A DNA stretch of 64,000 nt from Cristatella mucedo (Eukaryota > Bryozoa > Phylactolaemata > Cristatellidae). Location: assembly GCA_009760855.2 (NCBI GenBank), contig WPIO01000356.1, positions 1-64,000 of the forward strand, read 5' to 3'. The translations under genes were made by a program, and so were the position numbers. Shown here piece by piece: positions 12,563-24,847 of the stretch. Within the stretch, counting starts at the first letter, position 1; each line of letters opens with the position of its first letter. The notes under the pieces were generated by a model. The model was given only the letters and a program-made list of their open reading frames with translations, was not told the origin of the DNA and searched no databases.

Positions 12563-13190
12563 GTTCAACCTGGACCAGTTACATTAGTGAGAAACTGCAG
12601 GCCGTGACGACGGAATGGCTCTCGTAGCCGGGCTGAACACTGTAGCTGCAATGTCTCTCAAACATTATTACTTCAGCGCCCACCTCAGCACCACCGTCTG
12701 TATACAGCCTTTGCGAAAGTGGTTTGGATGGAATCTGATGGAATTGGAAAATTCTAGAAAGCTCAAAATCTCAACTATTACGCTGGTTCCTCGCTAGGTT
12801 TGTCTACTATAACGTGAACATATCCAAATTTTTTGTGTGGCTTTTCTTAGAAAGGCATCAAAGCTATGCATAGAGAAACGCGTAAAAGCACAACCACACT
12901 GTGAAGCAATAAAGGCTAAAACATAGTTTCTTTTCTCCGTTAGATTCAAGGTAGTATTCACTGAAGCCTGACAGTTTTTCTCAATAAAGCCGCCTCGAAT
13001 TTTCACACTTCTCATAAATTGAATGAAAAGCGAGAGTGAAAGCTAGCGTTTAAATTAGATTTCACTGTATTCTTCGATAAGTCACAATCAAGGCATTATA
13101 CTAGTCTAATCTTTTCGGATCTGTAGCCCTCGGTACTCTATCTTTATTTCTAGCGTAACCACTCTCGCTGCCTTTTTTGAGGATTTCTTA
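12562..13190. other. No recognisable gene
   Basis: Short ORFs only, none with recognisable content. Confidence 0.4.
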
Positions 13191-13194
13191 GTCC

Positions 13195-14700
13195 GGTAAT
13201 AGACTGTAATGTATCTCTGTTCTTAACTCCACAAATGTTTGCAGAGGAATTTGGTCTTCTTTGGATAAATCATTTTTCGCTTTTTTATTTAAATCCTTAG
13301 CTGCTTTTAGTACGCCTTCTGAAGCCAGCAGACTTTATCTCACGCAGCAAAGAGAAATTAAGTAGCATACATTTAGTCAAGAGGGCAATTTAGGAAGTGA
13401 TTAGTTTGGAAATAGCAGCTTAGGCTGGCTGGAAATTATTTGGCAAAGTAGCCAGCAGCAGAATAGTTGTCTTTGACTAAGGTCTGTGTAAGTGGGTTCC
13501 ACACTTTAGGACCGACCGAGCAAAAGCGTCTGCCGCAATCAGTTTATAAGCGCAGGAATAGAAAAGCAAGGTTATTGTCCATAGGCGACCTGAAAGTGGT
13601 GAAGCAGTTCAGATAGGTAGGAAAAACCATAGCCACGGGGGCGTTTCGGTAAATGTAAGAATTTTCTCTCCGCTTATTGAATCGGAGCAATCGCAGCTCA
13701 TTCAGCAAGGCAGACACGTCGTGGATTACGTCTCGGATTACTTGATTGGCCTCCTTGGCATCCTTATGCATCCCGAGCTGCCAAGACCTTGTTTTCGGTC
13801 CATCCAAGACGACGTCGCTGGATTCCAGCCAAGACACGACCAGTGAGCTAGTTAGATTTCTAGAAAGCTGCAGTGGCGGCTAGTTGCTTATTTTAGACAA
13901 GGACAGAGCGTGATGGGCAGCTGTCGAGGCTGTATTTCTAACAAGCACCTTTCAAAATGTAAGCAGTTACCATGGAGGACGTCTAAATTGCATGCATGCG
14001 GTGCAGGTTGACTAAGATAATTTACCAAATCTAAAGATTAACTGTCTGCCGAAAGCAGTAACGTTTTAGCAGCAGACTACAACGGTTTTAGAGACAGATA
14101 CAGCTGCGTATTGTCAGCGATTGTCATCCTTGAAGTAAATCCGATACATTGGGCCTGCAATCACTTTTTCCAGATGCTAAGTGCACACGGAGAGCAGCAA
14201 AGGACCGAGACAAGTGAGTGACTGGCTGGATTGATTACCACGTGATTACCACACTAAACAGACTGACTGAATACGACTAGAGAGGTACGATTTGTGCTGA
14301 ACCATAAATTTGTTATCCCGACCGATCGTTGCTCTCAGTCGTTCAAGTAGGATGTCGAGACTAATAGTATGTAACCTAGCTGGTAATAATAATATAATAA
14401 TAACAATGCACTTGATAAAGCGCCCTCAGAGAACTCAATCTCTCTCTAGGCGCTTTACATTTGGTAGCTCAATCTGGGCCAGAGTAGTGGCACTGCATTC
14501 GTTATTGCTGCTTACAATGGGGTTGTTCGCATGGAGAAGAGCAGTCTCAGTAAAGTGGTGTCACTTGAATCCTATACAATTTGATTCCTACTCTTTGTTC
14601 CATTAATCTTTTGTAGAAGCTGCTTTGACATTTCATTTGATGTTTTGAAAAAAGGAAACTTGACCGAAAGCTTGCTTGGACCTCTGAATCCAATTCAGGC
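13195..14700 (-). mobile_element. LINE1 copy, decayed, interrupted by a LINE2 tail
   Basis: The 3' end (inverse gtaatgtatctctg) is at 13205. Reading up the minus strand gives PFL/LFLRL and CGRRFCSVGPKVWNPL near 13500. TASTAAHHALSLSKI followed by SLVVSWLESSD (equivalent to [16 protein letters not shown] and SLVLSRLDYC of copy A) lies near 13820-13950. The RT start region, equivalent to LLERLRATI, is near 14330. Stops are frequent. A 97-codon frame at 13544-13837 is a remnant of this ORF. The 5' portion (14280-14700) matches 7560-7990 inverted. Confidence 0.7.
14386..14461 (-). mobile_element. 76-bp LINE2 3' tail with 5-bp target duplication
   Basis: The insert consists only of the AT-rich tail and the hairpin (gcacttgataaagcgccctc ... 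taggcgctttacatt). It is flanked by TGGTA at 14381-14385 and 14462-14466. The uninterrupted target is visible in the related copy at 7840-7860 (agctaccggctaggtt), so the insertion edges are defined to the base. Confidence 0.8.
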
Positions 14701-16080
14701 TACCTGTTTACTACTTAATTATGAACGAAATTCAAATACTTTCGAACTTACCGGATTGTTCGCGCTAGTGCTATCTCAGCACGGGATTCGGCACTGTCTA
14801 GTATAATTCAGGGACACCTGCCACCTGAAGAAGGCACACGGGCCGTTGTTTCAGTTTAGAGAAACAGTTCTCAGCTTTACACGCCTCCCATGCTAGGTAG
14901 TGGCGGAAGCCGCTTCCACTTAGGAATTAGGGTTCGGCAAAGCGACAATCGAGGCATCAGGGCCTTCTCGGACGAAGCTGTGAGCTGAACCGACGCCGAT
15001 AGTCAGGCGTTTGGTAGTTCGGGCCCTGCATCCCAGTGAATGGCGCCCCAGCATAGATGCATGTGACCTAAGTGCGAGTACGACATACCCCCTATGAGCT
15101 TGCTGCAGTAAGGACCAGGTCCGCGCGTTTGTCTTGGTGAGAGCTTGCAAGGAGCGTGACAATATGACTGAACTAGATGTGTAGCGACACCGTGCGCGCC
15201 CTGCAAAGAAGATTTTGTAAAACTCCCTACTGAAGATTGGCAACTCTATCCAGCAAACTCACGGTCCTAGTTAACCGCATGTAGCATCGATCACGAGACG
15301 TTCTATGCTGAGCGACCTACTTATTTTTCGCTCGCACTTCGATCCGCCATTCCGAGAGCGGGCGATGTGTTTCAGCAGTGGTAAAGCACGCCCACTTCCC
15401 TCGAATGTCTGGCATTACTCAAGTAAGACTGTAGCCAGTCGCCCAGTGTCATTAACAATTCCTCAGCAAGTACCGTCTAGCAAACTGCCTCATAGATTAT
15501 GCGATCTGCTTGAGAGATTCCTTTGGAAAATATTGGTCAAAAAACCCATGCGATTTCCAGGTGAAATTTTCAGCAGCATCTACTGGAAGAAGTGACGGAC
15601 TTTGCTGCTTCACCAAGTTGCTATGTCGACTTCGAAATTGAAGCACCGAGCCGTGAGCTAGCACACCGGTACCCAAGCCATGTGCGGCCTTTCATGGACA
15701 ATCTCTCACAATCCTCTCTATTGACTAGGGCTGCGTAGTTGGTATTTAATCGCATTCTTAAAAAGATAGAGATATCAGCGTGAAGTCTAATGTTGCAGCT
15801 ACGAACTACGAATGGCACAATCAGCTAACTAGATCAGCTAACTAGATCAGCTAACTAGATCAGGCATCACATTACATTCATGCATCATATCCTGAAAGAA
15901 GCACAGGAAGAAAAATGCTCGTCTATTGGGATTCGTTGCATGCTATTTTAGCAAGTAATAATGACCCACAGCCTTGTGTACAAAGCCGCAACTAAGCTAC
16001 TCGGTTTTGTGAGGATCCTCAACCGCTGCATATGCGAAGCCCAGCAGTCGTCAGCACGACGCTTCGCCATTCATTTGCTC
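14700..16080. other. No recognisable gene
   Basis: A GC-richer block at 14880-15240 has a 107-codon minus-strand ORF (14920-15243) with no known motif. Another ORF (15305-15595, +, 96 codons) is also unrecognised. Confidence 0.4.
15820..15864. repeat. 13-bp tandem repeat, three and a half copies
   Basis: The unit is atcagctaactag. Confidence 0.95.
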
Positions 16081-16099
16081 TCACTTTAGATCACCGGCG

Positions 16100-16460
16100 G
16101 TTCCCAATAAGCAGCCTGCACACCCTATTGATTCGCAGTCAGGTGACTTTCGAAGTAATCGCGCTTATTTTAGGGTGCCATCTTTAAAATTACGATCGAT
16201 AATATCCCAAGAGCCCAACACGGAGCGACTGAGCAATCAGCGTCAGCTTCCGGGTTCGTTGCTCGTGCGAGCGAATTGAGCCACTTTCGTTGCTCGTACT
16301 CAGGTTTCTCGAGTTCGATGCACTTAGCAACATGGAGCCCTTAATAATCGCTTGCGCTCTCTGCCGTCCGGACCCTAGACTGGAGCACAGAGTCTGGACT
16401 GAAGCTCAAACTTCCACCCGGCTTATAGTTGACCCGAAACGCGTTTTCCGAAAACAGCAG
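16100..16460 (+). repeat. Dispersed repeat Y, copy 1
   Basis: The segment matches 36890-37250 in inverse orientation. Shared blocks include gattcgcagtca, an acctttaaa-type block, gagc..ctgagcaatcagcgt, agcttccgg, tactcaggtttctc and atggagcccttaataat. Read through, both copies give LLRFLxFDALSxxEP. A 141-codon ORF (16290-16715) overlaps it, but the frame is not kept in copy 2. The identity is unknown; it may be a solo LTR or an element 5' region. Confidence 0.6.
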
Positions 16461-18425
16461 TGGAGTCATTCGTTCCTTTGCTGGCAGGCATTGGCGAATA
16501 ACAGCCGACGACTCGATCTGGCTCGATCTAACTTTACTTTTACTTTTCTATGCAGAAGCTCTTACACCGAATCCATAAAATTAGGAAGCCATGCAGGCTT
16601 TATGATTCTAACATTTTCCTGCTTGTCTTTTGCAAATGATTCGCATGTTCAGACCATCATCGGTCCTCTTATAGCAGAGGAAACCAAACGAACCATGGAG
16701 ACCGGAAATGGCTAAACAACTGCCGGTTGGCTTAAAAAGAAGAGCTCTAACAACTTTTGCATAGGGCTACGATTAGAACTTGAAAAAAATAAGAAAAAAG
16801 AGGAGAAATGAGCAAAGGTGCACATTAGCAAACCATAGAGGATCCTTCATTGAGCTGTAGATCCACATTTCCATTCTTCCTGCATTCGGATGTACCGTAA
16901 CTGATATCTTGATCTGATTGCCAACGCAAGTCCTCGATCTTAGCTATTTATTGCGAAGCCAGCACGAATCGCTCGTGATCCTAGATTTAGCTTGTATGAG
17001 CACTGCATGTACCCGACAATTGTCTTTGTGTACCATGGACGCACCAGCTGTAAAGATCGCAAAACCATCACCTTGGGATAACCGAGCGACTTGTATGTAT
17101 CTGCGGTCTACTGTTTACGCACCAGTCACTCGAGATTACGAAACATCTACGTACAATTACGCGTGTCATTGAGTACGTCGTCTGACGGACTGCTCGGCAC
17201 CCATCAAAGAAATAAAACTCTACCAACTCATCCGCCAGAAACTCTCACCAGGTCGGGCCGGAAGTTCTGGGACCGAAGGGACCAGGCACCCCATGCCCGA
17301 ATTGGTCTTTTACTGAGTCTTCCCCGGGCCGAATCTTTTTGGTCATGGTAAAAGACGCTATTGTCTAAACGTGTGGCGAGCTTCATGACGTCTAAAATTA
17401 TAAATTCAAAACAGCCGAACGGTATCTTTAAGTGTGGGCTGCGTTCGTGGTATCGAGAGTGACCGACCCGTGGAGACGTTTGAGCCACGACGTATTAAAA
17501 AACATCCTCAATACGAATTAAACGTACACTTAAGCTTTAAATCCACAATCAGGGTCTTCGGCAACCGGTAATCTGTGGCTGCTCAAATAAGAAGACTTGC
17601 TGCACTGCGTACAATATCAGTTCGTATCAATCTGAGATGTTGGTCATTGCACCCGTGCATTGAAATGGATCTTCTGAAAGCTTCGTTACGTGTGGGTTGT
17701 TTATTTTTCAGTAATCAGCTAAAAAGAAAGCCGTGGTTTGGAGACCTCGCATTCCATTCAGTATACCAATCAATGAATCAGCTTAATACTTAGTATGATG
17801 TGTTTACCCGAATTCGTACATTCTATAGCCTCCTGTGAAACAGTCAGCATGCACCAGCAAAGGAAAATTGGCGCCGCCTAGGTAGCCACTGAAATAAAAA
17901 AATTGGATGCACTACAGCTAGAATTTTCTCCTTAACAACGAGTGAGACCATTTTTACTTCTTCTGGAGCTCGCTATTACCTGAGGCAGGGAGGCCATCGT
18001 CAATATGCGATGGTGCTAACTGTCAAAAGTAATCTCGGCCGACCCTGACTTTGAAAAACGCATCACACCCTGCCCCAAGACAAATATACAAATGGATTAA
18101 ATACATTGTTTCAGTAGGCAGAGCTGTTAAGGTGGTGCGGTATGAAATGGGACTGAGAAAAAAAATTGAATAATTATTGCTAACAGTGCTCTAATTTAAG
18201 GTAGAGTCTTTTTTAGGGCTTGGGTAAAGACGTTTACAAAGGGTGCTGACCCTAACAGTTTAGCCTTCCAACCACGACTATTTAAGCCAGCCTCGGAAGA
18301 TGCACATTATTAAAAAACTCTGCGTTAATAGACATCAGTATTTAGCATACATTAAGATCGGTTTAAAATACAATGCTGAAATGAGTGACTTCCTAGGAAA
18401 CTCTACACAAAACGACGGGCATAGT
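16460..18425. other. No recognisable gene
   Basis: A block near 17390-17445 (gaacggtatctttaagtgtg) recurs near 18835-18890, suggesting a short diverged repeat pair. ORFs of 72-86 codons have no recognisable motifs. Confidence 0.4.
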
Positions 18426-18608
18426 TAAATAAAAATAAACCCTAGCTGATTAAGCGGCCTCTTTTTGTACAGCGACAGAAGTGTGTTTATGGCTATCACC
18501 ACCGCTTGCAGTATCGATAAAGAGTCGCCCACCGCAGGAATCGAATCCACGACCTCGGGAGCGAGGTCGTGAAAGCAAGCAGGTTCGTGCTTGCTGCCAT
18601 AGCTCTTA
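18425..18608 (-). mobile_element. SINE1 copy (tRNA-derived)
   Basis: On the minus strand there is a tRNA-like head with a B box (gtggattcgattcctgcg) and a palindromic cacgacctcg/cgaggtcgtg in the anticodon-arm position. A body with gcaagcggtggtgatagcc and a tail of TTTATTTTTATTTA follow. Other copies lie at 38957, 41572 (-) and 53408 (-). The A-box end is diverged here. Confidence 0.7.
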
Positions 18609-20120
18609 CTTTAAAAAATAAATTTCATGGACGCATGTGTTCCTTATTAAAATGCAATAACAGCTTGGGCTGCATGTGGACCTGCTATTAAAATAATAGA
18701 GGTCAGTTCAAGATTGTGCAGAATGCCTCTTGATGTGTAATTTAGCTGTGACTTGACTGACAAGCGTGCCATTAAATTATAAAGCACTATGCATAAGTGC
18801 TTCACTTTTGAAACCATCTGTTCATGTCTCTGGAATGAATAAATTCCAAACAGAGGAACGGTATCTTTAAGAGTGAACTGTGTTTGAGCATAGGCTTGCG
18901 GCTTCAAGCACTTAGCCTTTCTACAGCCCGGTGCCATACCCACTCAGCCGTCTGAGGCTTTCTTAGCTTTCGCCAACTGTAGGTTACATTAATGTTTACT
19001 CATGATCTTTTCGCTATCGTCGTTAGGGTGTATTCCTTGTTACCGTTGCTGCTGCTAGGACAAGTTTAGCATTTTCGAAGACAACTTTACAAAGCAAGTG
19101 CAGGGGCCGAATGCTGCGCTAGCTTAGTATTGCAGGCCGTAATCTCGTGCCGCCCGGTTCGACCTCTTTCAAACGCTGCCGCGAGTCACTGTAACTTTGA
19201 GGTCATCGAGTCTGCTGTAAACCCGGAAGTCAATCTTAACCGTTGCCTTGGGAACCCTCTCTCAATGGACAATAGACCCTCAATGATAAACAGCATGATT
19301 ACTAACAAAAACCAATAGCTATTCTGTTATCCCAGGACCTTGCTGAAATCAACTACTTCTATGGAACATAACCGATGAGACCCCGACAGGTTCCTCTCTT
19401 TCCAGCCCACCATGTCAATCGGAACTAGGAATCAGAACTAGTCACGCGTTCCCACATAAATTTCAAGCAGTTTTTTGTGGACTTAAATTAGTCTGTCAAT
19501 TGTTTTGTATTGAGTACGCCTGAAAACCATTTGCCAATGATGTCAGGAATCTATCGCTCCCGTGCCCCAACTCCTTCATTCTCGGACTTCCTCGTATTTC
19601 GTTCCAATTCTGTGAACAAAAAATGGATCTTTCCTCTTTCTGAGTGACATTACATTTTATTTCGACAACTCAAAGGAAGCCTTAATTGCCAAATTTTTTG
19701 CACTAAACGACCAATCTTTCATTGCGGCTGGTGCGAATGACTCTGTAGACAAAAAGGGCTGTACAGTCGATCAATTATTTACCCACTAATGTATGCTATT
19801 ATCCCCTATTCTTTCAAAATTTGTATCATCTTACCACATGCAGATTTTATTCAGTCTACAGTATGTGTCCTTCTTCGCATCCAGAAGCATCTGTTAATTG
19901 GGAAGCTTCAAGACCATAGATACATACAAACCTCATTTTAGAATGATGCGATACGACACTAGTTGACATGCTTAAATAGTATGCATCTCTGACTAAGAGC
20001 TAAGAGCTACGAGCATGAGCTACGGTAATTACCAAAAGTATATGCTGCAGACGGAAACCAATTTTGTTCAAGTTCACTTGGACTACTCTAATTTTGTAGT
20101 TAATCCCAAAGGCTACGCTA
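18608..20120. other. No recognisable gene
   Basis: AT-rich, with no ORF above 98 codons and no recognised element. Confidence 0.4.
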
Positions 20121-20123
20121 AGG

Positions 20124-20505
20124 ATTAATAATAATAATAATGCACTTGATAAAGCGCCTTCAGAGAACTTAATATCTTTCTAGGCGCTTTACATTTGCTG
20201 TAAAGTGAAATGCAATTGAATGGTAAGTAAAATCAAGCTTGAAAAACAAACAATAATATGGTTAGGAGTTACATGCACAGGGTCAGCGTGCAAATGTGGT
20301 TAGTGGCAGCATGCACAGTGTCAACACGCATAAGCAAATCAAGGACGAATCACAGGGACCCACTAAATGCTGTCCTAAATAGGTGTGTTTTTAAGTTCCT
20401 TTTAAATGTTGTCAGGTCAGGGGATGTTTTGACGGTGGTCGGGAGGGAGTTCCAGGCTTTGGGAGCATACAAATATCGGCTATGTCCGAAAAATACGCCG
20501 AATAT
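20124..20505 (-). mobile_element. LINE2 3' end with RT C-terminus
   Basis: The tail of AATAATAATAAT and the hairpin lie at 20126-20190. The 3' UTR blocks (tggttaggagttacatgcac and similar) follow. The minus-strand end of the RT ORF reads [20 protein letters not shown] then FKRNLKTHLFRTAFSGSL-stop. This is the best-preserved ORF end of the family. The 5' truncation point is near the CCATCT array. Confidence 0.85.
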
Positions 20506-20576
20506 ACCTTGATTACTGTCATTAAAATAGAAATTTGTATAGTTCTTTACAGCTATTTCAAGTTCTTTCATATATC

Positions 20577-21540
20577 TCCATCTCTATCTCTATCTCCATC
20601 TCCATCTCCATCTCCATCTCCATCTCCATCTCCATCTCCATCTCCATCTCCATCTCCATCTCCATCTCCATCTCCATCTCCATCTCCATCTCCATCTCCT
20701 CCATCTCCATCTCCACCCCCATCTCCATCTCCACCTCCCTCTCCATCTCCATCTCCATCTCCATCTCCATCTCCATCTCCATCTCCATCTCCATCTCATC
20801 TCCATCTCCATCTCCATCTCCATCTCCATCTCCATCTCCATCTCCATCTCCATCTCCATCTCCATCTCCATCTCCATCTCCATCTCCATCTCCATCTCCA
20901 TCTCCATCTCCATCTCCATCTCCATCTCCATCTCCATCTCCATCTCCATCTCCATCTCCATCTCCATCTCCATCTCCATCTCCATCTCCATCTCCATCTC
21001 CATCTCCATCTCCATCTCCATCTCCATCTCCATCTCCATCTCCATCTCCATCTCCATCTCCATCTCCATCTCCATCTCCATCTCCATCTCCATCTCCATC
21101 TCCATCTCCATCTCCATCTCCATCTCCATCTCCATCTCCATCTCCATCTCCATCTCCATCTCCATCTCCATCTCCATCTCCATCTCCATCTCCATCTCCA
21201 TCTCCATCGCCATCTCCATCTCCATCTCCATCTCCATCTCCATCTCCATCTCCATCTCCATCTCCATCTCCATCTCCATCTCCATCTCCATCTCCATCTC
21301 CATCTCCATCTCCATCTCCATCTCCATCTCCATCTCCATCTCCATCTCCATCTCCATCTCCATCTCCATCTCCATCTCCATCTCCATCTCCATCTCCATC
21401 TCCATCTCCATCTCCATCCCCTTCTCTTTCTCTTTCTCTTTCTCTTTCTCTTTCTCTTTCTCTTTCTTTTTCTCTTTCTCTTTCTCTTTCTCTTTCTTTT
21501 TCTCCTTCTCCCTCTCTGTCTCTGTCTCTGTCTCTCAGAT
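20577..21540. repeat. (CCATCT)n array with (CTTTCT)n and (CTGTCT)n flank
   Basis: About 840 bp of a hexanucleotide, with few interruptions: a cluster of changes at 20697-20745, one deletion near 20797 and one substitution near 21209. About 90 bp of ctttct and a short ctgtct run follow. Long open frames on both strands (SPSPSP, HLHLHL, MEMEME) come from the repeat and are not genes. Confidence 0.97.
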
Positions 21541-21544
21541 TACT

Positions 21545-22325
21545 GGCCGTGCGCCGGTGCGTTGCGACCCATCATCCTCAAGTGCATACCGAGAGCTAGG
21601 TGACAGCCACTAAGGCTGTTCTCACGTTATTAGACTACAAATGCCATACAACCAGAAGACCATTGCCTAACTTTAACTTCAGTCTATCAATTGTTCATCA
21701 AATATCGATACCCTAGCTTATTTATATGCTATAAGATTGCAATCATTTTTTTGAAGGAACATCACCACCACACCAGCCTACCTCACCCAGTTCCCTACTT
21801 TACATTATTGCGCACCCTTAAGTCTGCCACAAATAACCTAATATCGAATTTATGTATTCTTGTTAGATGCTCAGGGCACTTAACTCGGACAAAGCATCAC
21901 TTCGGGTTGACTCTTTTAACCTCAGGCCTCTGCGACTGACGATGGAACATGGCCAGAAATACATTTTGACTAAAATAATTACTCGTATGAAATAGGTCAT
22001 TTCGCCGGAAAGAACCGAGTTTCAAGAAGGATACAATAACACCTAGATATATTTATACAGGTTAAAAACTATGCGCTTTCCTTTGAACATAGTAGGCTGT
22101 ACTTTTCTTATTTCATGAGGCCTAGGCGACGTTGCATTTCTCTATTAAATCGCATTTCACCGCGGTTCTGTACCAAGCAAGCCATGCATTTCCTACAAGT
22201 AATTTTCTCCAGAATCATAGTTTTCGGGTACGCTCGGAAAGAAAGATTGCTAGTTCATTTGCTACTGTCAAGGGCCTGCCAAGGGTTTGAGAGAAAAGGA
22301 CAAAGCTACTGAAACTGTATGACTT
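21545..22325. other. No recognisable gene
   Basis: Unique-looking sequence. ORFs are at most 82 codons. Confidence 0.4.
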
Positions 22326-22329
22326 GGGG

Positions 22330-22545
22330 AAGGGCAGAAGAGCTGTGTATAGCGAACTCACAGCCTAACCGGCTTTCGGTACGCATTTGATAGCCAATAG
22401 ACTTAATCTCACATAACTAGGAGAAAGTAGGAAGCATTGCAGAGTCAGGAGAGCAGTTGTGGTAGCTAGCAGCGTGGAAGTAGCAGCTCAAGACCGCTGG
22501 CAAGAATGAGCCATATTCGGCAGCATGAAAGTAGACTCCTAATCG
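22330..22545 (-). mobile_element. LINE1 ORF end fragment
   Basis: On the minus strand it reads ACSFLPAVLSCYFHAA-like sequence, then NCSPDSAMLPTFS. This matches the last 70 codons of copy A (FSAVLGCYFYATHHLNCSPN). It also continues into the equivalent of ESRLGCECAIQ near 22340. The 3' terminus itself is missing. Confidence 0.7.
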
Positions 22546-23360
22546 GTTGCTACCTGAGTAATGGAGCAGTTGTACTGTGGTCGAACTTTGTGACCCAGTA
22601 CGTTGGTTCAAGTTTTCCTCCAAGCAATTTCCAATTGCACGCTACAGTCTAGGTGAGGGTGGGTAATGGTATTTATCATTATGAGTGCACAAGTGAGGCC
22701 TGTAATTAAGCCTAGCGCCACTCGATTTTAGCGTTACTTCCCCTGCTATGCATCTTCAGCCCCTCCCCCCTCCCGTCGATGCTCGCTAGTCCTGAACCAC
22801 TGAGTCACTGGTGTGCACTTGCCAAGCGATTATTGAGGCATTTTAGCAGATCGCTCCCCAGCTTCTAGCCTCAGAAAGAAATACAAGATGAGAAGATCTG
22901 TTTCTCAGGACCCAGAGTGCGACTACTCACACTCAGCTTCTTGCAATTGATCTGTATGCTCCTTACAGTAAGCCTTAATGACTCCATCTCGAAGTTAAGC
23001 TCCCATTCTCAAAGGAGAAACCACCGTCTATACGCGGAATTATATTTTTGCCGTCGCATACATGAATTTGTCGTTGCTTTGGAGAAACAGCGAAATAATT
23101 ATGTCATTATTATTAGATGTGGCCCCTGCGACCTTCCGCTGGGCTATTGTCGCGGTCAATAATACAAAACTCAACACTAAAACACAAGCCCTTAGGCGAC
23201 TTCTTCCACAGAGTCTCTCTGCTGCCTTTCAAATTAGATACACTTGAATGGTTCGTGATCGACCGGATAGACTCGTTAAAAAATGTAAACTCATAAACCA
23301 AGTTCCAGTCTGGTTTTAGAGCTGATCAATATACAGACTCTGCATGGTTGATGTTATTGG
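22545..23360. other. No recognisable gene
   Basis: ORFs of 60-80 codons without known content. Confidence 0.4.
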
Positions 23361-23363
23361 AAC

Positions 23364-24560
23364 GACATTTTTAGTAGTGCTGACTTAGGTAAAATGTCAA
23401 GTCCACTCAGATATTCAAATTTAGTGCTGACGCATTCAATATGAATATTTCAATTTCGTTCTGCTGAGTAGGTAAGTCGAACTTTTCGCGAGTCATTTCT
23501 TTACCTGGTCACTTATAATACACTGAGAAGGTTACGTGTGAATTGAATTTTTACGCTGACATAATTATTGCATGAAATCCGCGCATTCGCTCCAACTTTT
23601 CCATCCATGATTTCTCAAGATGGCTGCGACTACCCAACAGCTCGGTCGATTAGTTCAGAAATACTCAGAAGCTTCCAGCTAGCAGATTCCGATTGCGGTT
23701 CCAGATGCCAAAGCCTTATTGACCTCACAAATGCCGGCCCAGAGGGAACAGTTGACGGTCCCTCCCTGGACCCTTATGGAGTGCCAAAAATGCCCGGAGG
23801 CACGTGCCTCGGCAGCCGCAGGCTTGTTGCTCAGGCGGCCGGGCTGAGCGTTGTACTGTTGCCCCTTGTGTACGCTCGGAACGCCGCTTGCCCGCATAAT
23901 CACATGACAGGCGGCGGCGACCGCTTAAAGCATAGCTCAGTCGAAAATTCTGCGACGTCCATGCGACTGAAATGTGTACCTATTCACTGACCAAATCTCA
24001 GCAATCGTGCTTAGATTAGAGCTTAAAGAAGTAAAAACAAATCGCGCCATACTTTAATGTAATAGTATTTTAAAGGAACAGGAAGGATACGACTTACCAA
24101 ATACTTTGTTAGCACTCGCATGGCGGAGGCACACAGAAAAAGCCTACTTCGCTTGTCTTGGTTCGAGCAGCTGTGGGGTCGCTGGGTGCACACAAGTCCG
24201 CGGCTCGTGGCTTGACCACCTGCAGTGATAGTGGACTTGTGGTACTCTGTACAGTCACTCTCCCTGGACGTGGCCGCCTCATTGACGCTTGCATTGCAAC
24301 CGCCATAAGCAATCTCGTGGACCAGTCACATTCCGATCGGCCAGCCGGCTACTTGAGTTGGCTGCAAGTTGTACAGAGATGAGGAACGCCGCGGAGAATA
24401 CTCTTTGAAATATATTTGAAACTTCACGGATGCCTGTTTGAAAATACACCCACGGCACTGTTAGCCGGTAAGAGCGCAAAATCCGAATGCCACTTAGAAG
24501 AACTCTACCTTCTACTTAGGTCGATGGTCAAGCAATGCTGTCTCTTCAAACTTTGACAAG
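23364..24560. repeat. Dispersed repeat X, copy 1
   Basis: Matches X2 (28205-29290) over about 1.1 kb and X3 (40490-41435) over about 0.95 kb. Shared blocks include ctgacttaggtaaaatgtca, gacctcacaaatgc, ggcacgtgcctcggcagccg, cctcattgacgcttgcattg and a cattccgatcggcc CCAAT-like stretch. A frame reading PKMPGGTCLGSRxL ... VENSATS is open in X1 (140 codons) and X2 (82 codons) but broken in X3, so it is probably not coding. The identity is unknown. Confidence 0.75.
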
Positions 24561-24847
24561 TCACGTACTCACGTCGTGGAGAGAGGCCCTTCTTTTTCAG
24601 CAAAGCAAAGTCAGAATCGCAAGGATCTTTATACTGGCTTCAAGTTACCTTAAAATAAAATTCAGCCTCATCTAAATCGTCGATGGGTTTTCCTAGAGAA
24701 TCGTCCATCATCTGGGCAGAGCCCTTGAAAGGTAGACTGCCAAAATGTATAGCTAGATATCAATCCGTGTTGTTTGCTATTAACTTCTCTTTCTGAGCAT
24801 CAAAACTCAACTCTGGAGTCAGTGTATGCGCAGTCAGTGTATGTATC

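Noticed and set aside
15820-15864. CRISPR-like array
   Set aside because: Short direct repeats without spacers, in an animal genome; simple tandem repeat.
18425-18608. A true tRNA gene
   Set aside because: A and B boxes are present in the family, but no cloverleaf can be drawn, several copies exist, and each has a SINE body and tail.
20482-21603. Long ORFs of 275-373 codons ([18 protein letters not shown])
   Set aside because: Pure translation of the CCATCT hexamer, open in several frames on both strands; no unique protein sequence.
23568-23990. 140-codon ORF in X1 as a host gene
   Set aside because: Frame is lost in X3; it lies in a dispersed repeat and has no known motif.
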